NCBI GenBank assembly: GCA_030591305.1
Contig: JAUVBI010000055.1
Coordinates: 1-14,954, forward strand
Direction of reading: 5' to 3'
Source: Pseudomonadota bacterium
Lineage (GTDB): Bacteria > Pseudomonadota > Gammaproteobacteria > Pseudomonadales > Halieaceae
DNA: 14,954 bases
Below, one piece after another: positions 1 through 8,111 of the stretch (the first letter of the stretch is position 1; every line of letters starts with the position of its first letter). The notes beneath the pieces are model-generated. The model was not told where the DNA came from and did not search any database. It saw only the letters and a list, made by a program, of their open reading frames with translations. The translations under genes and the position numbers were made by a program.

Positions 1-200
1 GCATTACTCATTTGTTACCGGCACTGCTATTGGGCCGCATCGATGGCAAGTCGCCGGTGGAATATATCACCGAAGAGAAAACCCAAAATCGCGTCCGTAC
101 CTTTGCCAGGCAGTTGTTACTTCATCCAATTTCCCAACTGGCACAGTTACAGGCCTTATGGCTTGAAAAGGTCATTACGCCACCTGGGAATCAAACATAG
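1..200 (+). CDS. C-terminal fragment, possibly APH-like phosphotransferase
   Basis: An open frame enters from the left edge (first full codon at base 3) and stops with TAG at 198-200, giving about 65 residues of a C-terminus. The segment LLPALLLGRIDGKSPVEYI followed by a basic helix with R-V-R-x-F-A-R and a Leu-rich tail resembles the C-terminal end of aminoglycoside-phosphotransferase-like kinases, where an A-R-x-D-G-K-S-P-V-E-Y segment is common. This is family recollection, not a search result. The catalytic part lies outside the window, so no substrate can be proposed. The 56 bases that follow, up to receptor 1, show no clear terminator. Confidence 0.45.
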   Translation, partial: ITHLLPALLLGRIDGKSPVEYITEEKTQNRVRTFARQLLLHPISQLAQLQALWLEKVITPPGNQT

Positions 201-256
201 CCAAATCGGCTTCCCCTCACTATGAGCATTTAATACTGTAATGGAGCAACAAACAC

Positions 257-2665
257 ATGAACAATAGCCACCACGACATAAAACTCCACCAGCACAGCTC
301 GTGCTTCAAACTCGCAGGCACACCCCTCAAACTGCTGGCCGCCGTCCTGCTGGGTTCTGGCTGTGCGGGTAGTTACGCCCAGTCGACGCCTATGCTCGAG
401 GAAATACTGGTCACAGCAACCAAGCGCGAAGTAGGCATGCAGGATGTTCCCATCGCGCTCTCTGTCATGGGGGGAGACAAGATCAGGGAGCAGGGGATCA
501 CGTCACTGGCAGAACTGGCGGTCTTTATACCCAATGTACATATTGCGGAAGCGGGCTCAGCCAATACCCTGTTTATTCGCGGTGTGGGATCCGGCCTGAA
601 CTGGGGCTTTGAGCAATCTGTGGGCACCTTCATTGACGGTGTCTACTTCGGCCGCGGACAAGCCTCTCGCTCCACCTTCCTGGATGTGGAGCGAGTGGAG
701 ATACTGAAGGGGCCACAGAGTACCTTGTTTGGCAAAAACACCGTGGCCGGCGCCATCAATATAACCACCGCAAAGCCGGGAGACGAGTTCGAAGCAATCC
801 TAGAAGGAACCATGGAGCCGGAGTTTAACGGCTGGAGTACCACTGCGACCCTGTCGGGGCCTGTTACGGAATCCCTGGGCGCCAGGCTGGTTCTCACCCA
901 AAGACAAACCGATGGTTACATGCGCAACACCTTGCAGCACAGTGACGAAAGAGAAGAAGAAAATACCGTTGGCCGCCTCGTACTGGCCTGGGAAGCCGCC
1001 GACAACCTGGACCTGACATTCAAGTATGAGCACGGCAATACCGAGACCAGCGGGCGCCAGCAAATGATTTCCGTTGCCAGTAGCGATGCAATTGATCAAT
1101 ATCGTACCGTCGACCCCGACTTTGTAGCCCGCTTTAACTACAACAAGTCTGAGGCAAACCTGGGCGGACCCAGATCAGAGTTTCAATACCAGGACAGTGC
1201 CTGGGACATTGCCACGCTAACCATAGATTGGGATATTGGTGAACACTCCCTCAGATCAATAACCGGATATGTAAACTATGAATGGGATAACTTCCGCGAT
1301 GCAGATTTCAGCCCATTGCGGTTTCTTGCCAGCTCTCGCGATGAACAACACAAGCAATTTACCCAGGAATTTCTTCTGTCCTCGCCTACCGGTGGCGCCC
1401 TGGAGTATCTGGCCGGGATCTATTACCAGAACGAAGACCTGTCTCATGACAGCCTCAACGATGCACTCTTGTCCTCCATTGGAATTGGCGGAGAAGCCCT
1501 GGACTCTTCAAACATAGGGACTTACGACCAGGATACAGAAACCCTGTCGGCCTTTGGCCAGTTGACATGGAATCTGGGCGAAAACCTCAGGCTGATCGGT
1601 GGACTGCGGTTTTCTCATGACGAGAAAGAGTTTTCCAAGAGCCTGACCATTGGTGACATCTACACCGCCACCCCCAACCAGTTTCTCGCTGGCTTCTACG
1701 ATGGTGTTCTGAATTTTATTACCGACCACACCTTCGGTTCGGATGGTGCTATGCGGTGTACTGGCCTGGCCTATGTTTGCACTTTTGACCCCGATTTTGA
1801 CAACGTACGAAAAGAAGACCACTGGACCGGAGACATCACAGCACAGTGGGATGTCACCGACAAGGCCATGATCTATGCGAAGATAGGCAATGGTTACAAA
1901 GCGGGCGGGTTCGACGAACTCAATGTCAGGGGCTTCGTCGATGCGGAAGAGTTCGAAGACGAGACAGTGAGAGGCATTGAAATCGGCTCAAAACTAACTC
2001 TTTGGGAGGGGCGAGCGCAGCTGAATGCTGCCGTATTTTACAATGAGTACGATAATATACAGGTCAGTGCTTTCGATGGAAACTCCAGCTTTTTAGTGGG
2101 TAATGCTGCACAGAGCACCAGTCAGGGAATCGAGGTGGACGGAAGTATTGCACTCAGCGAGGCCCTGACCCTGACCGCCGCCATAGCTTATCTGGATGCC
2201 ACCTACAACGAATATCCCGATGCCGCCTGTAATGAACAACAAGCTCTGGGGTGGATTGCCGAGGGAGGGGCTCGCGTCGATTGCGTGCAAGACCTGGCTG
2301 GTAAGCCCCTACAGTATGCGCCCGAGTGGTCTGGCACTATTTCTCTGGACTACCAGATCCAATTGTCGAACTCATTCAACCTGAGCTTAGGTGCAGACCT
2401 GCTCTATTCGGATCTCTATGTTGTGGCAGCTGACCTCGATCCGGTACTCGACCAGGCGTCATATTCCAAACTCAATGTCAGGGCACAGATATTCAGTTCC
2501 AGCGGCCGCTGGAGTGTTGCCATGCTGGGCAAAAACCTGACAGATGAGAAAGTCACAAACTTTGGTAACGACGTACCCCTGGCCTCACTGGGCTTCAGCG
2601 GAACCTATTACCAGGCTATCGATGCACCACGCAGCTATGAACTACAAGTTCGGTTTCAACTCTAG
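257..2665 (+). CDS. TonB-dependent outer-membrane receptor 1
   Basis: This 802-residue protein is predicted to be an outer-membrane beta-barrel that imports a scarce or bulky ligand using TonB-ExbBD energy. A signal peptide spans residues 1-42 with a hydrophobic core near 24-35 and a likely cut after SYAQ. A TonB-box-like stretch, EEILVTATKR, lies at about 48-57. The plug domain runs to about residue 170 and contains GPQSTLFGKNTVAGAINI near 151-168. The rest shows the alternating aromatic/polar strands of a 22-strand barrel, with barrel motifs such as NGYKAGGFDELN and a final strand YELQVRFQL; the last residue is Leu rather than the usual Phe. Two Cys pairs in loop-like regions could form disulphides. 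The ATG is preceded by GGAG at 243-246. The gene converges on the DUF3604 gene and is paralogous to receptor 2, but lacks the duplicated promoter element upstream. The ligand is unknown. Confidence 0.93.
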   Translation: MNNSHHDIKLHQHSSCFKLAGTPLKLLAAVLLGSGCAGSYAQSTPMLEEILVTATKREVGMQDVPIALSVMGGDKIREQGITSLAELAVFIPNVHIAEAGSANTLFIRGVGSGLNWGFEQSVGTFIDGVYFGRGQASRSTFLDVERVEILKGPQSTLFGKNTVAGAINITTAKPGDEFEAILEGTMEPEFNGWSTTATLSGPVTESLGARLVLTQRQTDGYMRNTLQHSDEREEENTVGRLVLAWEAADNLDLTFKYEHGNTETSGRQQMISVASSDAIDQYRTVDPDFVARFNYNKSEANLGGPRSEFQYQDSAWDIATLTIDWDIGEHSLRSITGYVNYEWDNFRDADFSPLRFLASSRDEQHKQFTQEFLLSSPTGGALEYLAGIYYQNEDLSHDSLNDALLSSIGIGGEALDSSNIGTYDQDTETLSAFGQLTWNLGENLRLIGGLRFSHDEKEFSKSLTIGDIYTATPNQFLAGFYDGVLNFITDHTFGSDGAMRCTGLAYVCTFDPDFDNVRKEDHWTGDITAQWDVTDKAMIYAKIGNGYKAGGFDELNVRGFVDAEEFEDETVRGIEIGSKLTLWEGRAQLNAAVFYNEYDNIQVSAFDGNSSFLVGNAAQSTSQGIEVDGSIALSEALTLTAAIAYLDATYNEYPDAACNEQQALGWIAEGGARVDCVQDLAGKPLQYAPEWSGTISLDYQIQLSNSFNLSLGADLLYSDLYVVAADLDPVLDQASYSKLNVRAQIFSSSGRWSVAMLGKNLTDEKVTNFGNDVPLASLGFSGTYYQAIDAPRSYELQVRFQL
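2662..2665. other. CTAG shared by two convergent stop codons
   Basis: Bases 2663-2665 are the TAG stop of receptor 1 on the plus strand. Bases 2662-2664 (cta) are the TAG stop of the DUF3604 gene on the minus strand. The genes therefore overlap tail to tail by four bases with no room for an intergenic terminator. Confidence 0.97.
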
Positions 2666-4578
2666 TGTTTGGGTTGATACCAGATAGCCGAGGTGTAGGC
2701 CCGCTCTTGAATAGTTTCGGCGTATTGCGGTGGTGAGGCCTGCTGCAGGGCGATGGCATCGAGCAGTGAATGCCTGGGTGTTGGAATTTCCAGCACCCGA
2801 ACATAATAAAATGCAGCGTGGCGCGGATTAAAGTCCGGGTCTGTCCAATGGGCTGACAAAGCACTGGTACCGATACTGTTTTCAAACTTTCCGGTAGTGA
2901 TATTTACCGTGTTCCCGACGGCCTCCAACTTCCCCCGGGAGTCAAGTTGCCTATCGCCCGACCAGGCCAACTCATAGATTTTTTCATGGGTGTCGCCCAC
3001 CTCATCGACCCAGCCCTTGATCATTTGCACGCGATCCAGATTTCCACTGTTTGGGTCTTTCAGTGCCTGTACAATAAACTGCGGCGCAGCCTGATCAAGC
3101 GAAGCCATCCCCTCAGCCTGTAGCTGCCCACCCATGGGAACACCCCGGGCATAACCTATCGTCCCAAGGTTGGCGACAAGGTGCCCCTGCGCGGGAAAAT
3201 CCCAGCCGCCAAAAACACGCACCTGTATACGCGGGCCGGTTGTGCCGTAGACCTCGCGGCGCATAAAGGCCGCGTATAGCGAGTCACGGGTATTTTCCTG
3301 CGCCCAGACTGCGGCTATACCTGAGGCTGACATGGTCCAACCCGTGGCCGAATTCTCCCCGTACACATCAGAACCGAACAGGGGGCCGGCCTTGTTCTCG
3401 GGAATAGAGTCCAGGGCGATCTTGCCATGAAAGTTATATTCTTCCGCCGATGACAAGCCCGTGTGCGAATCCGTCGAACCAATGACACCAAAGGCATAGG
3501 GGTTAACGCCGGTGCGGGCTGCAATCTTCAGCCCCTCCTTCAGGGCGGAACGGATATACTCACCAGGCCGTGCTATGTAGTGCTGAGATGCATACTGTAG
3601 ATAAAAGGGGTAGGCCTCAAAATCAGCAAACTCATCCTCGGGTGACAGCGCAGGATGTGTTTCGGAGTCCCCCTTGGTCTGGGTAATTTCAGCCACCGGC
3701 TCCAGCTGCGCTCGAATACGGGCATAATCGGCACTGATCACCTCCCCTTTCAGCGTATTGGAACCAAACATGAAGCCTTTGGAAACATTGGGATTGTGGG
3801 GTATCGCCAAAAAGCGCGCACCGGTACGGGCGCCGGTTTTAATCAGCCAGTCCCATAAATCCTCGGGATATTGGCTTTTGTCGGAGCCATAGGGCAGGAA
3901 TAGTCGGGCCACACTGGCGTCATCTGGGGTAAAAACAACCCGATGCTGGTTCGCTCCGCTAGGTGTGGAGCTCCATTCCCAACCGATAAACGCAGTAAAA
4001 CGTCCCGGCTCGTTATGGCGGTCGGCTGTGGTGATAATATCTTCCCAGGCCCCGCGCTGAATATTATCCGTATTGCCAAAGACAGAATTGCCCAGCGGCT
4101 TGTTGCCAGGGTCGGCCACCGGATCTCCGCCCAGGTTCTCAGAGGGCGTGGATGACAGTTTGGCAGACATTCTGGCTCGTGCATCAGCATCGGTTAATGC
4201 CCGTTTAACAGCCCACAGGGCCACCCAGCGCTTGATGCCTGCCCACCAGCCCAGCGCATCAAACTCTGCCGTATCATTGGCGATGGCGGGTAGCAACCCC
4301 AGAAATTCAGCGTGATCGGCTACCACCAGAAAGTCCAGCGGTGTATCAATTTGCACGCGGCTACGATTGAAAGGATGAATAACCGGCAAGCCTTTAGCCC
4401 AGCGGTAGGCTGTGTCCGGGCTCGCATCAAAATTCTGATTGAAGTAGGCATCAAATGAATAGGAGGTATGCAGGTGCGTATCTCCAAAATAGACATTTTT
4501 TGTCTCACCTCCCGCAATACCCGATGCTGTATAAGCCAATAGTGTGGCCAAAAATACGTTGGGAAGAACTCTACACAT
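2662..4578 (-). CDS. Secreted DUF3604 family protein (PHP-like metal site)
   Basis: A 638-residue protein with an N-terminal signal peptide (hydrophobic VFLATLLAYTASGIAGG at about 8-24), so probably periplasmic. The family call rests on FGDTHLHTSYSFDAY at 31-45, which gives the H-x-H pair H35/H37; DFLVVADHAEF at 82-92 with D88/H89; GWEWSS with E201; IPHNPN with H261; and IGSTDSHTG with D370/H372. These resemble the metal ligands of the PHP phosphoesterase fold, and DUF3604 proteins are considered PHP-related. The reaction is not established, and hydrolysis of a phosphate or other ester is only inference. It follows the GntR gene by 14 bases on the same strand and is probably co-transcribed with it. 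The ATG has only a weak ribosome-binding site (AGGG about 8 bases upstream). Confidence 0.88.
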   Translation of the reverse strand: MCRVLPNVFLATLLAYTASGIAGGETKNVYFGDTHLHTSYSFDAYFNQNFDASPDTAYRWAKGLPVIHPFNRSRVQIDTPLDFLVVADHAEFLGLLPAIANDTAEFDALGWWAGIKRWVALWAVKRALTDADARARMSAKLSSTPSENLGGDPVADPGNKPLGNSVFGNTDNIQRGAWEDIITTADRHNEPGRFTAFIGWEWSSTPSGANQHRVVFTPDDASVARLFLPYGSDKSQYPEDLWDWLIKTGARTGARFLAIPHNPNVSKGFMFGSNTLKGEVISADYARIRAQLEPVAEITQTKGDSETHPALSPEDEFADFEAYPFYLQYASQHYIARPGEYIRSALKEGLKIAARTGVNPYAFGVIGSTDSHTGLSSAEEYNFHGKIALDSIPENKAGPLFGSDVYGENSATGWTMSASGIAAVWAQENTRDSLYAAFMRREVYGTTGPRIQVRVFGGWDFPAQGHLVANLGTIGYARGVPMGGQLQAEGMASLDQAAPQFIVQALKDPNSGNLDRVQMIKGWVDEVGDTHEKIYELAWSGDRQLDSRGKLEAVGNTVNITTGKFENSIGTSALSAHWTDPDFNPRHAAFYYVRVLEIPTPRHSLLDAIALQQASPPQYAETIQERAYTSAIWYQPKH

Positions 4579-4592
4579 TGATAATAACCCTG

Positions 4593-5267
4593 CTATGCCA
4601 GATCGATAGTGGACCGGGTGAACGCGTGAATGTAATCCATGTGCTCCAAGGCGGCAGCCCTCGCTCCCTCCACATCCTGCTCGGCAATGGCGGTGGCAAC
4701 CCTGACATGCAGCCGCACCGCTATATTCAGATCATCTGCCTGCTTGTGGTGGTGGTGCCAAAAACGGTGGGAAAGGCCATTGAGTTGATCGAGCATCCCC
4801 GCAGAAAACTCATTGTCTGCAGCCTCTGCCAATAACTGATGATAGCGGTAATCCAGGGGTACAAACTGCACATAATCGTTGTTGTCTGTTGTTTCCAGCA
4901 TCGCCCGGGCGAGCTCGCTAAACTCCACTCGCTGCTCTTGATTCGCCCGCCGGGCCGCCAATTCAGCCTCCAGCACTTCCAGAACACGACGAACCTCGAT
5001 CAGGCGCAGCTGTTGTCTGATATTCATTTCGGTAACACGTATACCGCGTCGGGGCATAATTTCTACCAGATGCTCCACCGCCAGGCGCTGCAGAGCCTCT
5101 CTTACCGGGGTACGACCTATAGACAGCTCCCGGGAGAGGTCGCTCTCAGACATCAGGCAACCAGGAGGTAACTCCATGGTGACAATTTTCTGCTCGATGA
5201 TGGTATAGGCTTCGTCGCTTTTGCTTAAAGCTTTACTATTTTTGAACTCGACAATATTGCTATCCAT
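4593..5267 (-). CDS. GntR family transcriptional regulator, FCD subfamily
   Basis: A 224-residue DNA-binding regulator. The N-terminal winged helix-turn-helix spans about 17-80 and includes SESDLSRELSIGRTPVREAL (40-59), the usual GntR recognition region, then a wing with PRRGIRVTE. The C-terminal all-helical FCD domain keeps the likely metal/ligand residues: a D-x-x-x-H motif in LDYRYHQLL, a His in RLHVRVATAI, and a His in ALEHMDYIH. Family members bind small organic acids and usually control neighbouring transport and catabolic genes. I chose ATG 5265-5267 because the open frame extends to 5330, but that extra 21-residue stretch lies on a receptor-gene relic and has no ribosome-binding site. 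The gene is divergent from receptor 2 and shares the 5395-5459 promoter element with it, so autoregulation and control of receptor 2 are likely but unproven. Confidence 0.9.
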   Translation of the reverse strand: MDSNIVEFKNSKALSKSDEAYTIIEQKIVTMELPPGCLMSESDLSRELSIGRTPVREALQRLAVEHLVEIMPRRGIRVTEMNIRQQLRLIEVRRVLEVLEAELAARRANQEQRVEFSELARAMLETTDNNDYVQFVPLDYRYHQLLAEAADNEFSAGMLDQLNGLSHRFWHHHHKQADDLNIAVRLHVRVATAIAEQDVEGARAAALEHMDYIHAFTRSTIDLA

Positions 5268-5300
5268 TGATTGGCTTTCCGTCTTATTGCCCCACTGAGG

Positions 5301-5349
5301 AGCGCGGCCGATAATGGTACAGGAATACATTTCAGCGGTGTGTATTTAA
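5301..5349 (+). pseudogene. Relic of a TonB-dependent receptor gene (plug segment)
   Basis: These 49 bases align without gaps to 5954-6002 inside receptor 2, with 41 of 49 identical. Read in the matching frame they give SAADNGTGIHFSGVYL against SSSDNGTGIHFNGVYL. Four of the eight differences are silent third-position changes (GAT/GAC, GGT/GGC twice, ACA/ACC). That pattern is expected of a sequence that diverged while coding for protein, so this is probably what remains of a third, receptor-2-like gene. Similarity fades on both sides, and an in-frame TGA lies at 5268-5270. It sits in the leader of the GntR gene. Confidence 0.7.
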
Positions 5350-5394
5350 TCATAAGCGCTCGAGGGTTCCGACCTATTAAGGCATGGGAGCATA

Positions 5395-5459
5395 TACACT
5401 TTCAAGGCATCTTATACTTGCATGAATCAATTTTCAATGTAAGATGAATACCAATTCAT
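5395..5459. promoter_or_regulatory. Divergent promoter/operator element, copy 1 (GntR / receptor 2)
   Basis: This 65-bp element is repeated, ungapped and 54/65 identical, at 12431-12495. Plus strand: TTGCAT (5418-5423), 16-base spacer, TAAGAT (5440-5445), reading toward receptor 2. Minus strand: TTGAAA (complement of 5432-5437), 17-base spacer, TAAGAT (complement of 5409-5414), reading toward GntR-DUF3604. Both hexamer pairs occur at the same places in copy 2. The boxes were identified by eye against the sigma-70 consensus, so they are predictions. The conserved core GGCATCTTATACTTG overlaps the minus -10 and plus -35. Confidence 0.68.
5444..5459. promoter_or_regulatory. Operator-like dyad ATGAAT-N4-ATTCAT, copy 1
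   Basis: A perfect 6-bp inverted repeat with a 4-base centre overlaps the proposed plus-strand -10 and start site of receptor 2. That is a classic position for repression. Both arms are fully conserved in copy 2 at 12480-12495, while three of the four centre bases differ, as expected for a dimer binding site. The GntR regulator next door is the leading candidate ligand; a TetR or a distant regulator is also possible. Confidence 0.55.
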
Positions 5460-5482
5460 ATTAAATGATTTCAGGAACCAAT

Positions 5483-5509
5483 TGTGCAATTTGAACAATC
5501 CTTTGCACA
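5483..5509 (+). repeat. Inverted repeat in the receptor 2 leader
   Basis: TGTGCAA (5483-5489) and TTGCACA (5503-5509) are perfect complements separated by 13 bases. The repeat lies downstream of the predicted promoter and about 85 bases before the chosen ATG. It could form a weak leader hairpin or be another protein-binding dyad. No T-run follows, so it is not an intrinsic terminator. The remaining bases to 5593 hold only an A-rich stretch and the ribosome-binding site. Confidence 0.4.
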
Positions 5510-5593
5510 GTGGAAAAGCACCAGCTTAAACAGAACAGTTCTCATTTTCCCAGCTGGCCAGGCTATTGTAAAAAAATCAAGAGAGTGAAAACC

Positions 5594-8101
5594 ATGCAAA
5601 ACAGTCACCTCCACAAGAGCACGCAAACTTCAGCACTCTCTACAGTAGTATGCAACCTAGCTGGAGCAAGCTTGAAAGCGCTGACTCTTGCCCTGCTTAC
5701 CGCAGGTGCCAGTAGCGCAGTTGCACAGGGAGCAGGCATGCTGGAAGAAATCATCGTCACCGCGCAAAAACGCGCTACCTCCATGCAGGACACGCCTATT
5801 GCGATATCGGCCCTGTCGGGAGAGGATCTCGAATTGGCACAAATTAACAATGCCATGGACCTGCAGATGGCCGTGCCCAATATGTCCATGACACAGACCA
5901 ATTTCGCAGGCTCGAATGTCTCAATCCGCGGTATAGGCAGAAACGCCATCAGCAGCTCGTCTGACAATGGCACCGGAATACATTTCAACGGCGTGTATTT
6001 AAAAGCCAGTCGTATCTTCGAAAGTGAATTCTACGACACTGAACGCGTAGAGGTGTTGCGCGGTCCCCAAGGTACGCTCTACGGTCGCAACACCACCGCC
6101 GGCGTTATCAATGTCATCAGCAAAAAGCCTCAGGACGAGTTAGGTGGCGATATTCAGCTCCAACTTGGCAACTACAACTCAGTTAAAACCAAGGGCGCCA
6201 TCAACTTTCCAATCACCGACAATCTCTGGCAGCGCTTTTCAGGCTTTTACCTGGAGCGCGATGGCTATACTGAAAATGTCTACCTCGATGACGATATCGA
6301 TGGCCGCGATATGTATTCACTGCGCAGTTCAACCCAGTGGAATATTGGCGATAGAACTGAGGCCATGTTAGTCGTCAATTATTTCAGCGAAGACAGTAAC
6401 CGTCTGTCAAACGGCGGGGCCAGATGCAATAAAGATCCCGACGGGATACTGGGCTGCCTGCCTGGAAAACTAAGCCACGAAACCACAAATAGTGCCGCGA
6501 GTGCAACCGGGGCAGCAAACAGGGTTCTGGGCATCATCCTGGGCCTGGACTTTCCCGAAGATGATTTCGCCAATTCAGATAACCCCTCAGATTTGCGCAA
6601 AATCAAGGTAGAAAGTGAGCCCATATATGAAGTTGATGAAACCATAGTGTCAATTGAAATCACTCACGATTTTGACAGCTATGAACTGACCGTTCTAGGT
6701 GGGTACCACGAGTCAGACAGTGAAACTTTTAGCTCGCCCGCAGCGATTGCCAGCGAGCCCTGGCCTCTTGCGGTTACCGTCCACACACCCCATGGCGACT
6801 TTACCCAACAGCGCGCCCAGTCATTCAGCGGTGTGGCCAAGGAGACCGAACAGAAGAGCCTGGAAATTCGCCTGGCCTCAAGCTATGGGGGCGACATCGA
6901 GTTTTTGCTGGGTGGTTTCTATTTGGACTATGAACTGCAAAATAACTTTTCTGTTTACGCCTCTACCTTTGAATTACTGGCCGATTTATTTAACGCACCA
7001 CCCATATTTTCAGTCGATGAAGAACCCTATGAGCTCGAGACATACGCACTGTTTGGCGAGCTGTACTACAACATTGGCGAGCGCACGGAGTTAACATTTG
7101 GCCTGCGTTACACCGAAGAAGAAAAATGGAATCGGTCACGCACCGTATTTCTGAATCAACTGGACAACCCGAATGACCCGGATGGTGGTTTCTCGAAATT
7201 TAACGATGACTGGAGCGAGACCACGGGGAAATTCAATATCAGCTACCACTTGAGCGATGACATCATGCTCTACGGCACCCTCGCACGCAGTTACAAGAGT
7301 GGCGGCTTCAACCCCATTAGTAGCGAATCACCCCTGTTGGAGGACGACCCCAGCCTGGCTAACTTTGACCCGGAATATATTAACTCCTTCGAAATCGGCA
7401 TGAAGAGTCGATTGTTTGACGACCGACTGCAAGCTAATCTCGGATACTTTTTCTATGACTATCAGGGCATGCAGGTTGCCAAATTTGTCGAGGCTGTTGC
7501 ACTGAATGAAAACGTCGATTCAGAAGTTCAAGGTATAGAGGCCGAGTTCCGATTTGCGCCAAATCAAAATTGGCTGTTTGGTATGGACGTCGCCTGGCTG
7601 GATGCAAAAATCAAGAAATTCTCCACCGTAGACCCCACCAATCCCAACCAGGTGGGCACGACCGAAGGTGTTATTTCCACACTGAACGGCAGCAACCTGC
7701 TTCTCTCCTGTGGCTGCCAGGGCATAGAGGCAAAGCTGGACGGAAATAGCTTACCTACCTCTCCGGAGTTTTCAGTTAACTTAACCGCGTCCTACTTCTT
7801 GACATTTAGCAACGGCATGTCGATGCGCCTCGGTACCAACTATTACTGGCAGGACGAGTTTTATACACGCATATTCAATACCACCCAGGATAAGCTGGAC
7901 AGCTGGGATATGTGGAACGCCAATGCCGTACTTACCAGCGCCAAAGACTCCTGGTGGGCCGAAGCCTGGGTGCGCAATATTAATGACGACGATTATATGA
8001 CAGGCCAATTTCAGGCGGATGCTGTGCAGGGACTGTCCACCCTGTACTTCCTGCTAGAACCAAGAACCTACGGCGTGACAGTGGGATATCGCTTTAACTA
8101 A
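5594..8101 (+). CDS. TonB-dependent outer-membrane receptor 2
   Basis: An 835-residue outer-membrane active transporter. From ATG 5594 the signal peptide has a hydrophobic core ALTLALLTAGASSAVAQ at about 29-45, followed by a TonB-box-like EEIIVTAQKRA. The plug carries GIGRNAISSSSDNGTGIHF and LRGPQGTLYGRNTTAGVINV. The barrel includes ARSYKSGGFNPI, and the protein ends YGVTVGYRFN, with Phe one residue from the C-terminus. Large loops contain Cys pairs (GGARCNKDPDGILGC; LLSCGCQG). The open frame continues up to GTG 5510, but that extension is hydrophilic, precedes a complete signal peptide and has no ribosome-binding site, whereas GAGAG lies just upstream of 5594. The gene is divergent from GntR under the shared element at 5395-5459 and ends 10 bases from the convergent CoA ligase. 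The substrate is unknown; the regulatory link suggests it feeds the catabolic operons to the right. Confidence 0.93.
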   Translation: MQNSHLHKSTQTSALSTVVCNLAGASLKALTLALLTAGASSAVAQGAGMLEEIIVTAQKRATSMQDTPIAISALSGEDLELAQINNAMDLQMAVPNMSMTQTNFAGSNVSIRGIGRNAISSSSDNGTGIHFNGVYLKASRIFESEFYDTERVEVLRGPQGTLYGRNTTAGVINVISKKPQDELGGDIQLQLGNYNSVKTKGAINFPITDNLWQRFSGFYLERDGYTENVYLDDDIDGRDMYSLRSSTQWNIGDRTEAMLVVNYFSEDSNRLSNGGARCNKDPDGILGCLPGKLSHETTNSAASATGAANRVLGIILGLDFPEDDFANSDNPSDLRKIKVESEPIYEVDETIVSIEITHDFDSYELTVLGGYHESDSETFSSPAAIASEPWPLAVTVHTPHGDFTQQRAQSFSGVAKETEQKSLEIRLASSYGGDIEFLLGGFYLDYELQNNFSVYASTFELLADLFNAPPIFSVDEEPYELETYALFGELYYNIGERTELTFGLRYTEEEKWNRSRTVFLNQLDNPNDPDGGFSKFNDDWSETTGKFNISYHLSDDIMLYGTLARSYKSGGFNPISSESPLLEDDPSLANFDPEYINSFEIGMKSRLFDDRLQANLGYFFYDYQGMQVAKFVEAVALNENVDSEVQGIEAEFRFAPNQNWLFGMDVAWLDAKIKKFSTVDPTNPNQVGTTEGVISTLNGSNLLLSCGCQGIEAKLDGNSLPTSPEFSVNLTASYFLTFSNGMSMRLGTNYYWQDEFYTRIFNTTQDKLDSWDMWNANAVLTSAKDSWWAEAWVRNINDDDYMTGQFQADAVQGLSTLYFLLEPRTYGVTVGYRFN

Positions 8102-8111
8102 TACGACCGTC

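Noticed and set aside
341..385. Lipoprotein signal in receptor 1 (Cys in the signal peptide)
   Set aside because: The residues before the Cys are G-S-G without the Leu expected at -3, and a normal signal peptidase I site follows at SYAQ.
4455..5171. Plus-strand open frames opposite DUF3604 and GntR
   Set aside because: They have no recognisable domain or ribosome-binding site and lie antisense to two well-supported genes.
5268..5330. Longer N-terminus for the GntR regulator (start at 5330)
   Set aside because: The extension has no ribosome-binding site, is not part of the GntR fold, and overlaps the receptor-gene relic that reads on the other strand.
5510..5593. GTG start for receptor 2 at 5510
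   Set aside because: It would add 28 hydrophilic residues ahead of a complete signal peptide and lacks a ribosome-binding site; it also lies inside an inverted repeat.
8102..8111. Intrinsic terminator between receptor 2 and the CoA ligase
   Set aside because: The gap is only 10 bases and no stem followed by a T-run could be found on either strand.
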